Positions 26,647 through 36,263 are shown, counted from the stretch's first letter. The stretch: 64,000 bases of DNA from JAVJST01 sp965229715 (GCA_965229715.1 CBDDJL010000001.1:124001-188000); one strand, 5' to 3'. Numbers and translations are program-made. The notes: generated from the sequence alone by a model not told the origin.

Positions 26647-27455
26647 GTCTTGGCACGAAACATACTCAAATTCGAAATTTTTCGCTTTCAGCTACCGTGA
26701 CAAGAGTAATCTTCGGGAGTCAAAACGCACATAAATGGCACCAGCATGTCACTAACATTATGTCTCTTGAAATTGCAATGTATTCAAGAACAGACAATCC
26801 CTAGAGGAGCCGCAATTTCAGCTAAGGGTTATACCCGGACTTAACCAGCCTCGGTAAATTCCGTCTGCTTCTGGAGCATCAGCGGATTGCCTTCGTGCAT
26901 TGCCCGTTTATGAATCCATGACCTAGTTGACCCTCGCTGGGTTTTCGACCGGTCAGATTGTCTTGATGATGCTGGCTGCCATCAGGAGACATACTCTCTT
27001 TTAGCACATTTTGCATGTTACACATAATGAACAACAACATATTGTGTTAAAAAACGGGGGATCGAACGTTAAGCTCTATGATAACTCTACACAGAACGTC
27101 ACACGTCTTGTCACACAAAACGTCACACGAACATTTTGCAATTCTTTTAAATTCATATAGTTAGTGTGTATCAGGAAGACTGGCTGTGCACGCAGTCTCG
27201 AGCTAACGCGTCTCTAGCGGCCACTTTCCCTGTTAAGCAGGGAAAGAACAGGGAAAAACCGAGAATTGGCCGAATTGTGTCACAAATGGGTCACCTACAA
27301 TCCGCATCAATTGTGGAGTTCACGTTGTATTTCCCTATTAACCAGAACAGGGAAATTTCGAGGCGTTACAGGGAAACAAAGCAATACATCTGGGAACACA
27401 GATCAAATTGCAGCTCGTGAAAATGGGCAGGACGCTAACGCCCTGCCCTCGCTCG
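26647..27455. other. AT-rich spacer with short repeats
   Basis: About 800 nt with no convincing gene; it should hold the promoter of the minus-strand glycan block just above 26646. It contains AACGTCACACG twice (27095-27105, 27119-27129) with TGTCACACA between, a palindrome at 27225-27245 and several acaggGAAA units down to 27380. An 84-codon frame at 27166-27420 is built from these repeats and is not credible as a protein. The composition is clearly AT-richer than both flanks. Confidence 0.6.
27225..27245. repeat. TTTCCCTG/CAGGGAAA palindrome with further copies
   Basis: TTTCCCTG TTAAG CAGGGAAA is an 8-bp perfect inverted repeat. CAGGGAAA recurs three more times in the next 140 nt, once opposite TTTCCCTA. 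Next to a tyrosine recombinase these could be arm-type binding sites, but similar arrays also occur as plain intergenic repeats. Confidence 0.45.
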
Positions 27456-28079
27456 CTAGATGTCGACCCGCTCCGCAATCTCGATCGCATCGTCAACTTC
27501 AATGCCGAGATACTTCACTGTGCTCTCGATCTTAGTGTGGCCAAGGAGAAGTTGAACCGCTCTAAGATTCCCGGTCTTTCTGTAAATCAATGATGCCTTC
27601 GTGCGCCGAAGTGAATGGGTCCCATAGTGGAGCGGATCCAATCCGATGCTGCGGAGCCAAGTCGATACGCGACGGGCGTACTGTCGTGTCGAGATCGGGT
27701 GGTCCGGCTGGCCACGCCCCGGAAACAGGTAGGCGCTGCGGCATTGCACCCGCCCGGATAGATAGTCGTCAACTGCGGCGCGTGTCTGATCCGTGATTTC
27801 GAACGTAACCGGTCGTCCCGTCTTGCGTTGTCGAACTGTCGCCCGATCTGCTGCTCGACCGTGCGGCGAAATGTCTTCGACCGTCAGTCGGACGAGGTCG
27901 CAGCCGCGTAGCTTGCTGTCGATCGCCAAGTTGAACATCGCCAGGTCGCGGGTCCGACCATCCATCTGCAATCTTGTCCGAATGGCCCAGACATGCTTGG
28001 GCTTCAAAGGTGGCTTCTGCCCAATGATCTTACCCTTGTTCCAGGGCACATGAGGCAGCTTGGCGTTGGTGAAGAACAT
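27456..28079 (-). CDS. Tyrosine-type site-specific recombinase (short integrase)
   Basis: 207 residues. The catalytic residues of the tyrosine recombinase fold are present: Arg in SKLRGCDLVRL, Lys in RQRKTGRPV, His-x-x-Arg in GTHSLRRTKAS, His in LLLGHTKIEST and the nucleophile Tyr in VKYLGIEVDDA. The core-binding N-terminal domain is shortened to about 30 residues plus one helix. This short class is common on alphaproteobacterial mobile DNA. It sits at the end of the glycan island, next to AT-rich repeats and an IS1182 element, which supports a mobile boundary. Confidence 0.85.
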   Translation of the reverse strand: MFFTNAKLPHVPWNKGKIIGQKPPLKPKHVWAIRTRLQMDGRTRDLAMFNLAIDSKLRGCDLVRLTVEDISPHGRAADRATVRQRKTGRPVTFEITDQTRAAVDDYLSGRVQCRSAYLFPGRGQPDHPISTRQYARRVSTWLRSIGLDPLHYGTHSLRRTKASLIYRKTGNLRAVQLLLGHTKIESTVKYLGIEVDDAIEIAERVDI

Positions 28080-28200
28080 GGTCTTTCTCCTCTCTGGTTG
28101 GAAAGACCATGAAGCCTAGGCGATTACCCAATCGGCCCGTCAGGTTAGGGCTGGAAAACCGAAACATCTGGAAACCTAAGGTTTGGTCTGCAAATGACCC

Positions 28201-29875
28201 TGGCTGTGTAAAAACGATTTGCTTTCGTGATGTCTGCTAGAATCTCGCTGACGAACTCAGTGAGGTTTTGATGAAGCGGTTTGTTGAAGGTGTGTCGCGT
28301 GATCAGGCGAGCTTTCTGCCGGAATGCCTGGACGACTTCGTCGGCGAGGACAATCCGGTCCGGGTTGTCGATATCTTTGTCGATGAGCTTGATCTTCGGA
28401 GTCTGGGGTTCGAGCGGGTCGATCCGCGCTCGACGGGGCGGCCTGGCTATCATCCGTCGGGACTGTTGAAGCTCTACATCTACGGTTACCTGAACCGGGT
28501 GCAGTCGAGCCGCCGGCTGGAGCGCGAGGCGGGCCGCAACGTGGAGGTCATGTGGCTGACGGGCCGGCTGGCTCCCGATCACAAGACGATCGCCGACTTC
28601 CGCCGGGACAACGGTCCGGCGATCCGCAAGGTCTGCGCCCGGTTCGTGGAACTGTGCCGCACGGTCGGGCTGCTGGCCTCGGCGAGCGTCGCCATCGACG
28701 GCTCGAAGTTCAAGGCGGTCAACAACCGCGACCGCAACTACACGCGGGCCAAGATGCAGCGGCGCATGGCGCAGATAGAAGAAAGCGTAGCCAGGTATCT
28801 GCACCAGTTGGACAGCGCCGACCGCCAGGAACCGTCGGAGGCGATGGAGGGTAAGGTTGCCCGCCTGACGGAAAAGATCGCCAGGCTGAAGAGCGAGATG
28901 CAGCGCCTGCGGGGCCTTGAGGAACGCATGTTTGCCGCGCCGGACAAGCAGATCTCGCTGACCGATCCGGATGCGCGCTCCATGGCGACCAGTGGCCGGG
29001 GCTCAGGTGTGGTCGGCTACAACGTCCAAGCCTCGGTCGATACCGAGCATCACCTGATCGTCGATCATGATGTGACGACTGCGGGCTCCGACCGGGCACA
29101 ACTGGCGCGTATGGCGGCGCGGACGAAAGCCGCCCTTGGGGCCGACACATTAGATGTGGTTGCCGACCGGGGTTACTTCTCCAGCGAGGAGATATTGGCC
29201 TGCCACGAGGCGGGTATCACCGTGACTCTGCCCAAGCCGATGACATCGGGCAGCCGTTCCAAGGGACGCTTCGTGAAACAGGACTTCCGCTACGTCTCTG
29301 ATGACGATGTCTATGTCTGTCCCGCCGGCGAGCGCCTCACCTATCGCTACACCAACGAGGAGAAGGGGCTCACGCTGAGGCGTTACTGGTCGAACGCCTG
29401 CTTGAGTTGCGCCATCAAGCAGCGTTGCACCACGGGCCGCGAGCGCCGCATCACGCGCTGGCAGCACGAACACCTGGTCGATGCCGTTCAGCACCGGCTC
29501 GACCGAGACCCGGACGCGATGCGAAGACGGCGCGAGACCGTCGAGCATCCCTTCGGCACCATCAAGGCCCGCATGGGCGCAACCCACTTCCTGATGAAAC
29601 GGCTCAAGAACGTGCGCACCGAAATGGCGCTCCACGTGCTCGCCTACAATCTGACCCGGGTCATCAACATCCTCGGCACCGGCCCACTGATCCGGGCCAT
29701 GAGGGCCTGATAGGCCCCACTGCGCCTGCCCAAGGCCGAAAAACCACCGCTCAGACCGTTAACGGACCAAATATTCAGCCCGCTCGCGCCGATATCGCAT
29801 TATCCCAATCAATCAGCCGTCGATCACGGTCCGCCAGACAACTCACCGCCCAGCCAAAACGTTTTCACACGACCA
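28201..29875 (+). mobile_element. IS1182-family insertion sequence
   Basis: One transposase gene framed by imperfect inverted repeats: tggctgtgtaaaaacgattt at 28201-28220 and, on the reverse strand, tggtcgtgtgaaaacgtttt at 29856-29875 (16 of 20 identical). The true ends may lie a few bases further out. It separates the recombinase from the catabolic locus. Confidence 0.8.
28271..29710 (+). CDS. IS1182-family transposase
   Basis: 479 residues from the ATG at 28271, preceded by GAGG. The N-terminal domain has GRPGYHPSGLLKLYIYGYLN and VMWLTGRLAPDHKTIADFRR. The catalytic Asp lies in VAIDGSKFKAVNN, a coiled coil follows (about 165-215), and a second Asp is in VVADRGYFSSEEI. A Cys cluster (CPAGERL, CLSCAIKQRC) and the terminal RRRRETVEHPFGTIKARMGA Glu region complete the DDE architecture. 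The frame is intact, so transposition activity is possible. Confidence 0.9.
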   Translation: MKRFVEGVSRDQASFLPECLDDFVGEDNPVRVVDIFVDELDLRSLGFERVDPRSTGRPGYHPSGLLKLYIYGYLNRVQSSRRLEREAGRNVEVMWLTGRLAPDHKTIADFRRDNGPAIRKVCARFVELCRTVGLLASASVAIDGSKFKAVNNRDRNYTRAKMQRRMAQIEESVARYLHQLDSADRQEPSEAMEGKVARLTEKIARLKSEMQRLRGLEERMFAAPDKQISLTDPDARSMATSGRGSGVVGYNVQASVDTEHHLIVDHDVTTAGSDRAQLARMAARTKAALGADTLDVVADRGYFSSEEILACHEAGITVTLPKPMTSGSRSKGRFVKQDFRYVSDDDVYVCPAGERLTYRYTNEEKGLTLRRYWSNACLSCAIKQRCTTGRERRITRWQHEHLVDAVQHRLDRDPDAMRRRRETVEHPFGTIKARMGATHFLMKRLKNVRTEMALHVLAYNLTRVINILGTGPLIRAMRA

Positions 29876-29936
29876 AGACCCAAAGCGGAAGCTCATATTA
29901 CCGTTCACTTTGAAGGAACGTGGAGCCTCGATGGAA

Positions 29937-30710
29937 CTATCCGCGCGTCCCGGCAATCGTGATACCGCCGTCGACGACGATTGTCTGCCCCGTGATGAAC
30001 GCACCCGCACGCGAAGCAAGGAAGACGGCGACGCCGGCAACATCGTCCGGTTCGCCAATTCTTCCGATGGGATACTGAGCCTCCGCAGCCTGGAGTTTCT
30101 CAGGATCGCTCCACAGCGCTTTTGCGAAGTCCGTCCTGACAAGACCTGGTGCGATGCAGTTGACGCGAATGTTGTGCTTCCCCCATCCAACGGCAAGGCT
30201 GCGCGCCATCGATTCCTCAGCAGCCTTAGACATGCCGTAGACGCCGATATCGTCCGTACCCTTTATCCCGGCGATACTGGTAACGAAGATTACGGCACCG
30301 TCCCGCTTCTTTGCCATGTCCGGCAGAACCGCCTTCGCCAGCCAAAGATTCGCCTTGAGATTGGTGGTGATGATTTTGTCGAACGCGGCTTCATCGACGT
30401 CGGTCGTCGGTCCATGATGCGGATTTGCTGCGGCGTTGCCGACAAAAATATCGACCCCGCCAAAAGCCGATTTCGCCTCGTTCATCAGATCGCCGAGACT
30501 GGCAATGTCAGATACGTTGCACGGCGCCGCGATTGCGCGACCGCCACAGGCTTCGATCTCCGCGACGACGTCCTGGCAGGCGTCTCTCTTTCGACTGGTG
30601 ACAATGACATTGGCGCCGGATTCGGCCATTCGATTGGCAATGGAGCGCCCAATTCCGCGTGACCCGCCCGTAACCAGCGCAGTCTTACCATCAAGCCGAA
30701 ATAGATCCAT
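29937..30710 (-). CDS. Short-chain dehydrogenase/reductase
   Basis: 257 residues, classical SDR. The NAD(P)-binding motif TGGSRGIG is at about residues 15-22, the NNAG-equivalent reads GNAAANP, catalytic Ser is in VTSIAGIKG, and Tyr-x3-Lys is in VYGMSKAAE. TSRKRD after the second strand suggests NADP rather than NAD. It is divergent from the flavin oxidoreductase at 30877, sharing the gap that carries one of the regulon palindromes. The right end of the IS1182 element lies about 60 nt beyond its stop. The substrate is unknown. Confidence 0.88.
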   Translation of the reverse strand: MDLFRLDGKTALVTGGSRGIGRSIANRMAESGANVIVTSRKRDACQDVVAEIEACGGRAIAAPCNVSDIASLGDLMNEAKSAFGGVDIFVGNAAANPHHGPTTDVDEAAFDKIITTNLKANLWLAKAVLPDMAKKRDGAVIFVTSIAGIKGTDDIGVYGMSKAAEESMARSLAVGWGKHNIRVNCIAPGLVRTDFAKALWSDPEKLQAAEAQYPIGRIGEPDDVAGVAVFLASRAGAFITGQTIVVDGGITIAGTRG

Positions 30711-30768
30711 CGTGCGCTCGCTTCTCGTCTAGGGGCGGTTGTTACCCCAGAAGGTAGCAATATGGGAA

Positions 30769-30785
30769 TATTCCTCAAGAGAAAA
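30769..30785. promoter_or_regulatory. Operator copy, degenerate (TATTCC-N5-AGAAAA)
   Basis: TATTCCTCAAGAGAAAA matches the regulon palindrome TTTTCT-N5-AGAAAA at ten of twelve arm positions with the same 5-nt centre. It lies between the divergent SDR and flavin oxidoreductase genes, 59 nt upstream of the SDR start. Confidence 0.55.
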
Positions 30786-30876
30786 TATGTTTGTGTGAAA
30801 AGAGAATTCTGACATATTCATTTTCTGTGGGCGGAGGGCGAAAGATCGATTGGCGCCTCAATCGCATGGAGATCGA

Positions 30877-32838
30877 ATGCCTCAATCATTTCCAACGCTT
30901 TTTTCTCCAATTGATGTCGGCAACATGACCGTCAAGAACCGTGTGTTCCTTCCTGGACACGCGACGCGTCTTGCCGAAGCAGACGGTACTGTCGGTGATC
31001 GAATCCTCGCCTACCACAAGGCAAGAGCGGAAGCCGAAGTCGGAATGATCGTCACCGAGGTGAACTGCGTTCACCCGTCATATCTGCCGCCAAATCGTCT
31101 CAGCGTTACCTCGGATGATTGCATTCCGGGATTGGCCAGGCTCGCCAACCTGGGGAAGCCCTACGATTGCCGGATCGTGGGGCAACTATTCCATCCCGGA
31201 CGCGTCGCGGGGTTTTCTGCCGACGGGTCGGTGATGGCGACGTTTGCGCCATCGGAAGTCGCGGACGAATTCTACAAGAACATTCCCAATCCACTCACGA
31301 ACGGCCAGGTCTGGGAGATCATCGAGGCATTCGGGGATGGCGCACGTCGGATGGCCGAGGCAGGACTTGATGGCGTCGAGCTGCTGTCGAGCATGGGCTA
31401 CCTGATCTCGCAGTTCCTCAATCCGCGCCTAAACCTTCGAGCCGACGAGTTCGGCGGCAATCCCGAGAACCGGCTGCGCTTCCTGCGAGAGATTATAGCG
31501 AACGTGAGGCAGAAGGCAGGCAACGAGATCGTCCTAGGCATCCGCATCTCGGTCGATGAGATGGACGATACGGGGCTCCATCCGGACGAGGCCCTCGAGG
31601 CGCTGAAGCTGATCGATCAGGACGGCAAGATCGACTATGTCAACGTCATCGCGGCGACGACCGCCAGCTATGACGGGTGGATGCACATCGTGCCCCATAT
31701 GGTGATGCCGAGTGCCTATATTGTGCCGCAAGCCGCCGCCGTGAAATCTGTCGTTTCGGTTCCTGTCCTCGTGGCGGGCCGCATCAACCAGCCGCAGGAT
31801 GCCGAGAAGGTCCTGGCGAGCGGCGAAGCTGACATGACCGGCCTGGTGCGCGCACATATTTGCGACCCGGCCTTCACTAAGAAGGCGAAAGAGGGTCGCA
31901 CCGACGATATCCGTGCCTGCATCGCCTGCAACCAGGCCTGTATCGGACACGGGCTGAAGGGATTCTTCACGTCATGTATCCAGCATCCCGAAACCGGCCG
32001 CGAGCTTCAGTTCGGACACAAGCAGAAGACCGAGAATCCGAAGCATGTCCTTGTCATCGGCGGCGGACCGGGCGGCATGAAAGCGGCCGTGACCGCGGCG
32101 GAGAGAGGTCATCGGGTAACACTCTGCGAAAAGGCGAACCGCCTGGGCGGACAAGCACTTCTGGCGCAACTGTTGCCCGACCGCAGCGAGTTCGGGGGCA
32201 TCATCACCAACCTGGAACACGAGCTCAAACGCTTCGGCGTCAAGGTGCAGTTGGGCGAGGAGGTGACCTTGGAGAAGGTCACCGAAATGAACCCCGACGC
32301 AGTCATCGTTGCAACCGGCGCAGTTCCGATGCTCCCCGAGGTCGACGGCCTGGATGAACTGCATGTGGTCGACTCCTGGTCCGTCATACGCGGCGAGGCG
32401 AACGTCGGATCGTCCGTCGTCATCTGGGACTGGCGATCGGACTGGGTCGGCCTTGGACTGGCACAGATGCTCGCCCAAAACGGATGCAACGTGCGCCTTG
32501 CCGTCAACGGCATCGTTGCCGGGGAGAGAATCCCAGCAATGGTTCGAGATTACGCCGTCGGCGAACTGCACAAGTTGGGGGTCGAGATCGTTCCGTATGT
32601 GCGGCTTTTCGGCGCCGATACCGATACCGTCTACTTTCAGCACGTGACAAGCAAACAGCCGGTCATCATGGAGAACGTCGATACGCTGGTGTCTCATCAT
32701 GCGCCGAGACGAAACGCCGAGCTTGCGGAGGCGCTGCGCGCTATCGGAATAGAACCAATCGTCATCGGCGACGCTCTCAGTCCGAGAACGGCTGAAGAAG
32801 CAGTGCTCGAGGGTCTCAAAGCGGGTGTTGCAGTATAG
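30877..32838 (+). CDS. FMN/4Fe-4S/FAD oxidoreductase (dienoyl-CoA reductase/TMADH family)
   Basis: 653 residues from the ATG at 30877, preceded by GGAG with ideal spacing. An old-yellow-enzyme barrel occupies residues 1 to about 340 (LFSPIDVGNMTVKNRVFLPG). The 4Fe-4S site follows (CIACNQACIGHGLKGFFTSC; spacing C-x2-C-x3-C-x11-C), then an FAD/NAD module (VLVIGGGPGGMKAA) up to a terminal domain ending SPRTAEEAVLEGLKAG. Related enzymes reduce dienoyl-CoAs or demethylate N-methyl amines. The barrel residue where trimethylamine dehydrogenase has its flavin-linked Cys is not Cys here. It is followed by aconitase X 4 nt later, and has a close paralogue at 51993. Confidence 0.85.
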   Translation: MPQSFPTLFSPIDVGNMTVKNRVFLPGHATRLAEADGTVGDRILAYHKARAEAEVGMIVTEVNCVHPSYLPPNRLSVTSDDCIPGLARLANLGKPYDCRIVGQLFHPGRVAGFSADGSVMATFAPSEVADEFYKNIPNPLTNGQVWEIIEAFGDGARRMAEAGLDGVELLSSMGYLISQFLNPRLNLRADEFGGNPENRLRFLREIIANVRQKAGNEIVLGIRISVDEMDDTGLHPDEALEALKLIDQDGKIDYVNVIAATTASYDGWMHIVPHMVMPSAYIVPQAAAVKSVVSVPVLVAGRINQPQDAEKVLASGEADMTGLVRAHICDPAFTKKAKEGRTDDIRACIACNQACIGHGLKGFFTSCIQHPETGRELQFGHKQKTENPKHVLVIGGGPGGMKAAVTAAERGHRVTLCEKANRLGGQALLAQLLPDRSEFGGIITNLEHELKRFGVKVQLGEEVTLEKVTEMNPDAVIVATGAVPMLPEVDGLDELHVVDSWSVIRGEANVGSSVVIWDWRSDWVGLGLAQMLAQNGCNVRLAVNGIVAGERIPAMVRDYAVGELHKLGVEIVPYVRLFGADTDTVYFQHVTSKQPVIMENVDTLVSHHAPRRNAELAEALRAIGIEPIVIGDALSPRTAEEAVLEGLKAGVAV

Positions 32839-32842
32839 CGGA

Positions 32843-34101
32843 ATGGTTCATCTTTCTGCCACGGACAAGTCCCTTATGGCCGGTGAAAAAGGACCTGCCG
32901 CCCAGTTTGCCATGGAGCTATTATGCAATTTCGCCGAGGTCGCCGGCGCCAAGTCGTTTGTGGACGTTCGATCCGCCCATATCGGCGCGGCGTGGCTGAG
33001 CGGTGAGGCACAGTTCGATTTCGTCGAACGGATCCGTTCGCTTGGCGGCTGCGTTTCCATCCCGACGATGCTTGCAGCCTCGAAGGTTTGCCTCAGCAGA
33101 CCCGCGATCAATCAGGATCCCGGACTGGCGGCCCGATCCGGCGACGTCGCCAGGATGCTGGTCGAGATAGGATGCCAACCGACCTTTACCTGCACACCCT
33201 ACTGAATCTGGCGTTCGGAGATTGTGTCGCACTGACCGAGTCGAGCGCCGTCGTCTATGCGAACTCGGTGCTCGGAGCCCGAAGCAATCAAGGGTACGAT
33301 TTCCAGGATCTCGCCATCGCGATCTGTGGCCGGGCACCGTCGATCGGCATGCTCGACGAGGCCAATCGCAAGGCCACCTACGTTCTGGATTTTTCAGGCA
33401 TACCGAATTCGGTGAAGTCGCAAGAGCCGTTCTTCCACATCTTTGGACAGTATCTAGGCCGGGAGATCAATGAGGGCGTGCCGGCGCTTGTCGGATTGCC
33501 GGCCAACATCACGCCGTTGTCCATGCGCGCAATCTGCGCGAGCGCATCAACGGCCGGATCGATCAGGATGTTTCATGTACCCGGCGTAACGCCGGAAGCA
33601 AGGACGCTCCGGGACACGTGCGGAAGCGAAATGCCGCCGAAAGTCGACATTTCCCTCTCCCAGCTCCGGCCCTACCGGAACGCCCTCTCGCCCGTCGGGT
33701 CCGATGCAGGCTTGAACGCCGTGTGTCTGGGCGCACCGCATATCTCGATCGATGAGTTCGCTGTCATGCGTGGTAAAATAGCCGGTCGCAAAGTCCATGC
33801 CGGCGTGAAGTGTTCGGTCAGTACATCTCGTACGACCATCAAGGAGCTCCAGACACGTGGCTGGTTTGAGGAAATCGAAAACGCAGGGATCATCGTCGTT
33901 CCGGATACATGTACCTATGCGGCGCTGGTCGATGTCGGTCAGGACGGCGTGGTGATGACGAACTCAGGAAAATGGGCCTACTACGGGCCGATGTGTTACC
34001 CTGTGAAAGTGGCGATGGGTACGTTCGAGGAGTGCATCGAGTCCGCAGTGCAGGGACGTATCACCCGCAATGAGGAGTTCTGGTCCGATGACGGATGGTG
34101 A
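32843..34101 (+). pseudogene. Aconitase X catalytic (large) subunit, single-base frameshift
   Basis: The first frame (32843-33205) reads the AcnX start, including VDVRSAHIGAAWL and IGCQPTFTCTPY, then hits TGA. The -1 frame continues exactly where the family would: LNLAFGDCVALTESSAVVYA, NSVLGAR, to 34101. The bases at 33198-33205 are ccctactg, whereas the family sequence CTPYL would need one more C. Together the two frames make a full-length protein of about 419 residues. AcnX dehydratases carry an iron-sulfur cluster; known members are cis-3-hydroxy-L-proline dehydratase and mevalonate-5-phosphate dehydratase. It may be a true mutation or a sequencing error; the coupled small subunit is intact. 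Confidence 0.8.
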
Positions 34102-34513
34102 GCCCAAATCTGGCGCTGCGACAACAATCGTTTCGGGGCAGATTGCGCTGTTGACCGAACCCTTGTGCTTTCTCGTCGTCGAACCGAAGACCGGCATCAT
34201 TGAGGATGTGTTTCATCCGCAGCGAGGAAGATGCGTTTCGGATACGATCCTGGCGCTTTCTGGGACGAGAGGCGGTGGCGCTACGCCAGGGCAGTTATGT
34301 GAACTCCTGAGGCTTGGCGCGGGACCACGAGCCATCGTCCTGCCGCACCCTGATCCGGCCGTATCCACGGCCACGTGGGTCGCCAAGAGACTGTACAACA
34401 TCGAGGTGCCGGTTCTCGTTCTCGACAAGGAAGAATATGACAGTCTCGCCGATAGAGAGACCGTATCGCTCGATTGCGTGGAATCACGTCGGATTTCGGT
34501 CGCAACCGATTGA
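34088..34513 (+). CDS. Aconitase X small subunit (DUF126-like)
   Basis: 141 residues from the ATG at 34088, overlapping the end of the large subunit by 14 nt. The fold signature is present: LCFLVVEPKTGIIEDVFHPQ, the Gly-rich loop SGTRGGGATPGQLCELLRLG and a Rossmann-like C-terminal part (LYNIEVPVLVLD). The active-site loop of family members usually contains Ser residues (GRGSSS); here it reads GTRGGGATPG, so one or more Ser are replaced. It would complete the heterodimer with the frameshifted large subunit. Confidence 0.75.
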   Translation: MTDGEPKSGAATTIVSGQIALLTEPLCFLVVEPKTGIIEDVFHPQRGRCVSDTILALSGTRGGGATPGQLCELLRLGAGPRAIVLPHPDPAVSTATWVAKRLYNIEVPVLVLDKEEYDSLADRETVSLDCVESRRISVATD

Positions 34514-34570
34514 TGCATGGGTCCGCTCTTCGGTCGAACTTGACCAACCTTCTTCTCTATTACGTTCCGC

Positions 34571-34882
34571 TCAGTCCGTCGCGTCTGAAGGCAGATTGTG
34601 GACGGTCAGCTCATATTCCTCCCGCCGATAGCCAGGTTCGATCAGATGTGACATCCCCGCCATGACTTTCGGCCAACGTTCGCCACTCGCCTCGAATTTT
34701 TCTGCATCGGACCAGATCGTTATACCGATCGACGATCCGCCCGTGTCATCGAACGCGTCAAGAATGTACATCAGGCCGCTCTCTTCAGGATCATTGGCCA
34801 ACAGAAAGTTCTTCGCCTCCTGAATGAGTTGTTCCTTCGTGCCTGGCTTCAAGGTCAGGTAGTTGATCCGCATATACGCCAT
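34571..34882 (-). CDS. Antibiotic-biosynthesis-monooxygenase-like small protein
   Basis: 103 residues with the ferredoxin-like dimeric alpha-beta barrel pattern: MRINYLTLKPGTKEQLIQEA, MYILDAFDDTGGSSIGITIW, then SDAEKFEASGERWPKVM. Such proteins serve as cofactor-free oxygenases, isomerases or binding proteins. The ATG is supported by AGAGGA eight bases upstream. It diverges from the Rieske pair across a gap that contains a perfect regulon palindrome, so it is probably expressed with them. The substrate is unknown. Confidence 0.65.
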   Translation of the reverse strand: MAYMRINYLTLKPGTKEQLIQEAKNFLLANDPEESGLMYILDAFDDTGGSSIGITIWSDAEKFEASGERWPKVMAGMSHLIEPGYRREEYELTVHNLPSDATD

Positions 34883-34980
34883 AACATGATTCCTCTGATG
34901 ACCCGTGCGACCTTCCCACTCAACGTGTCGACCACGTCATTCATACAGCGTGGTTTAGCCAGCCTTTAAAAGCAAATTAA

Positions 34981-34997
34981 TTTTCTTATAGAGAAAA
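34981..34997. promoter_or_regulatory. Operator copy, perfect (TTTTCT-N5-AGAAAA)
   Basis: TTTTCTTATAGAGAAAA is a perfect 6-bp inverted repeat with a 5-nt centre, in the divergent gap between the small monooxygenase-like gene and the first Rieske oxygenase, 82 nt upstream of the latter. Confidence 0.7.
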
Positions 34998-35079
34998 TTT
35001 CATTATGAAATCTGATGCCGCTGGATTACCTTGTCGAAAGGGTAGACGGCATTGAAATCCGGGAATCGAGTGAGCTCAG

Positions 35080-36237
35080 ATGACGAAGAACTACACCGCA
35101 GAATTCTTGGGAATCGATATTGACGCAGTTGAGCGGCAACTCGCTGAGCACCGCAGCCTTCCAATACACACCTACTACGACCCGTCGGTGTACGAATTCG
35201 AACTCGACGCGATATTTCATCGTTCGTGGCAGTACTTCGATCTCATCGAACGGTTAGCAACACCAGGTGACATCGTCGTTGGAATGGTGGGTCTCATCCC
35301 AGTCGCAGTTACGCGAGCAGACGATGGTGAACTGCATGGATTCGTCAATATCTGCCGCCATCGGGGTTTCCGCGTCGTAGAGGGAAACAAGCGGAACTGT
35401 CGCCTCATGGTCTGCCGCTACCACGCTTGGTCGTACAATCTCAAAGGCGAGCTTACTCGCGCACCGGACACTGAATCGGAACCCGGCTTCGATAAATCCG
35501 AGTTTGGATTATTGCCGGTTCGCGTCGACACCTGGGGGCCTGCGGTTTTCGTCAACCCGGATCCTGAGGCGGCGTCGCTTCGCGAGTCTTTCCCACGTAT
35601 GGACGAATGGACAGAGCGGTTTCAGTTCATTATGGAACCGGGTCGCTACACTCTGCATCGGGAAATCGTAAAGCCCCAGCAGTCGAACTGGAAGCTTTGG
35701 TACGACAACGGAACCGAATGCTACCACTGCCCCATCGTCCATGGTGAGAGCTTCGGCGAGGCCTTCAAAGTCAAGGAGGGCGAGTATGAGTTCTTCCTCG
35801 ATGGGGGCATGACAAGCTATGCGTTCAAAGCAAGCACAGGTGAGATTGGCAGCAAATCAGGCCACCTCCGGAGTCAAACCTACCGCTCTTTCCAAACCTT
35901 TCCGGGGTGCCAGGTCATTCAACAGGACGATCTAATGATTGTCTCCAAAATGACGCCGACAGGGCCCGATTCTTGCGTCTTCACTTCCCACTATCTGGCT
36001 GAAAAAGATGCCGATCCCAAGCGGGTTGATGAATGGATCGCGATCTGGGATCAGACCTTTACCGAGGACGGCGAGGTCGCCGAGGTTCAACAGATCAACA
36101 TCCGCTCGGATCGTGCGCCGTTATTTCGGTACATCTCTGGACGAGAAGCGCCATCCCAATACATCACAAAGTTGATCTGGGATACCTACAAAGCGGGATT
36201 TGATGATCCAGGGCGTGGACGTACCGCTGCAGTGTAA
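35080..36237 (+). CDS. Rieske-type oxygenase alpha subunit, first of a pair
   Basis: 385 residues. The Rieske 2Fe-2S centre is CRHRGFRV with CRYHAWSY (C-x-H about 18 residues before C-x2-H, about residues 94-117). The mononuclear iron domain has the NWKLWYDNGTECYHCPIVHG motif (about 206-225), which gives the bridging and His ligands. N-terminal and C-terminal parts resemble glycine betaine and stachydrine demethylases (GbcA/Stc2 type) rather than aromatic dioxygenases, which pair with a beta subunit that is absent here. No reductase gene is in the window. The second Rieske gene follows 17-26 nt later. Confidence 0.85.
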   Translation: MTKNYTAEFLGIDIDAVERQLAEHRSLPIHTYYDPSVYEFELDAIFHRSWQYFDLIERLATPGDIVVGMVGLIPVAVTRADDGELHGFVNICRHRGFRVVEGNKRNCRLMVCRYHAWSYNLKGELTRAPDTESEPGFDKSEFGLLPVRVDTWGPAVFVNPDPEAASLRESFPRMDEWTERFQFIMEPGRYTLHREIVKPQQSNWKLWYDNGTECYHCPIVHGESFGEAFKVKEGEYEFFLDGGMTSYAFKASTGEIGSKSGHLRSQTYRSFQTFPGCQVIQQDDLMIVSKMTPTGPDSCVFTSHYLAEKDADPKRVDEWIAIWDQTFTEDGEVAEVQQINIRSDRAPLFRYISGREAPSQYITKLIWDTYKAGFDDPGRGRTAAV

Positions 36238-36263
36238 ACGCTGATTTTGGAGTGATGCTAACC

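Noticed and set aside
27095..27380. CRISPR-like repeats
   Set aside because: Repeat units are 8-11 nt, irregularly spaced and of mixed orientation, with no cas gene.
27166..27420. An 84-codon frame in the AT-rich spacer
   Set aside because: It is composed of the repeated CAGGGAAA units and has no protein features.
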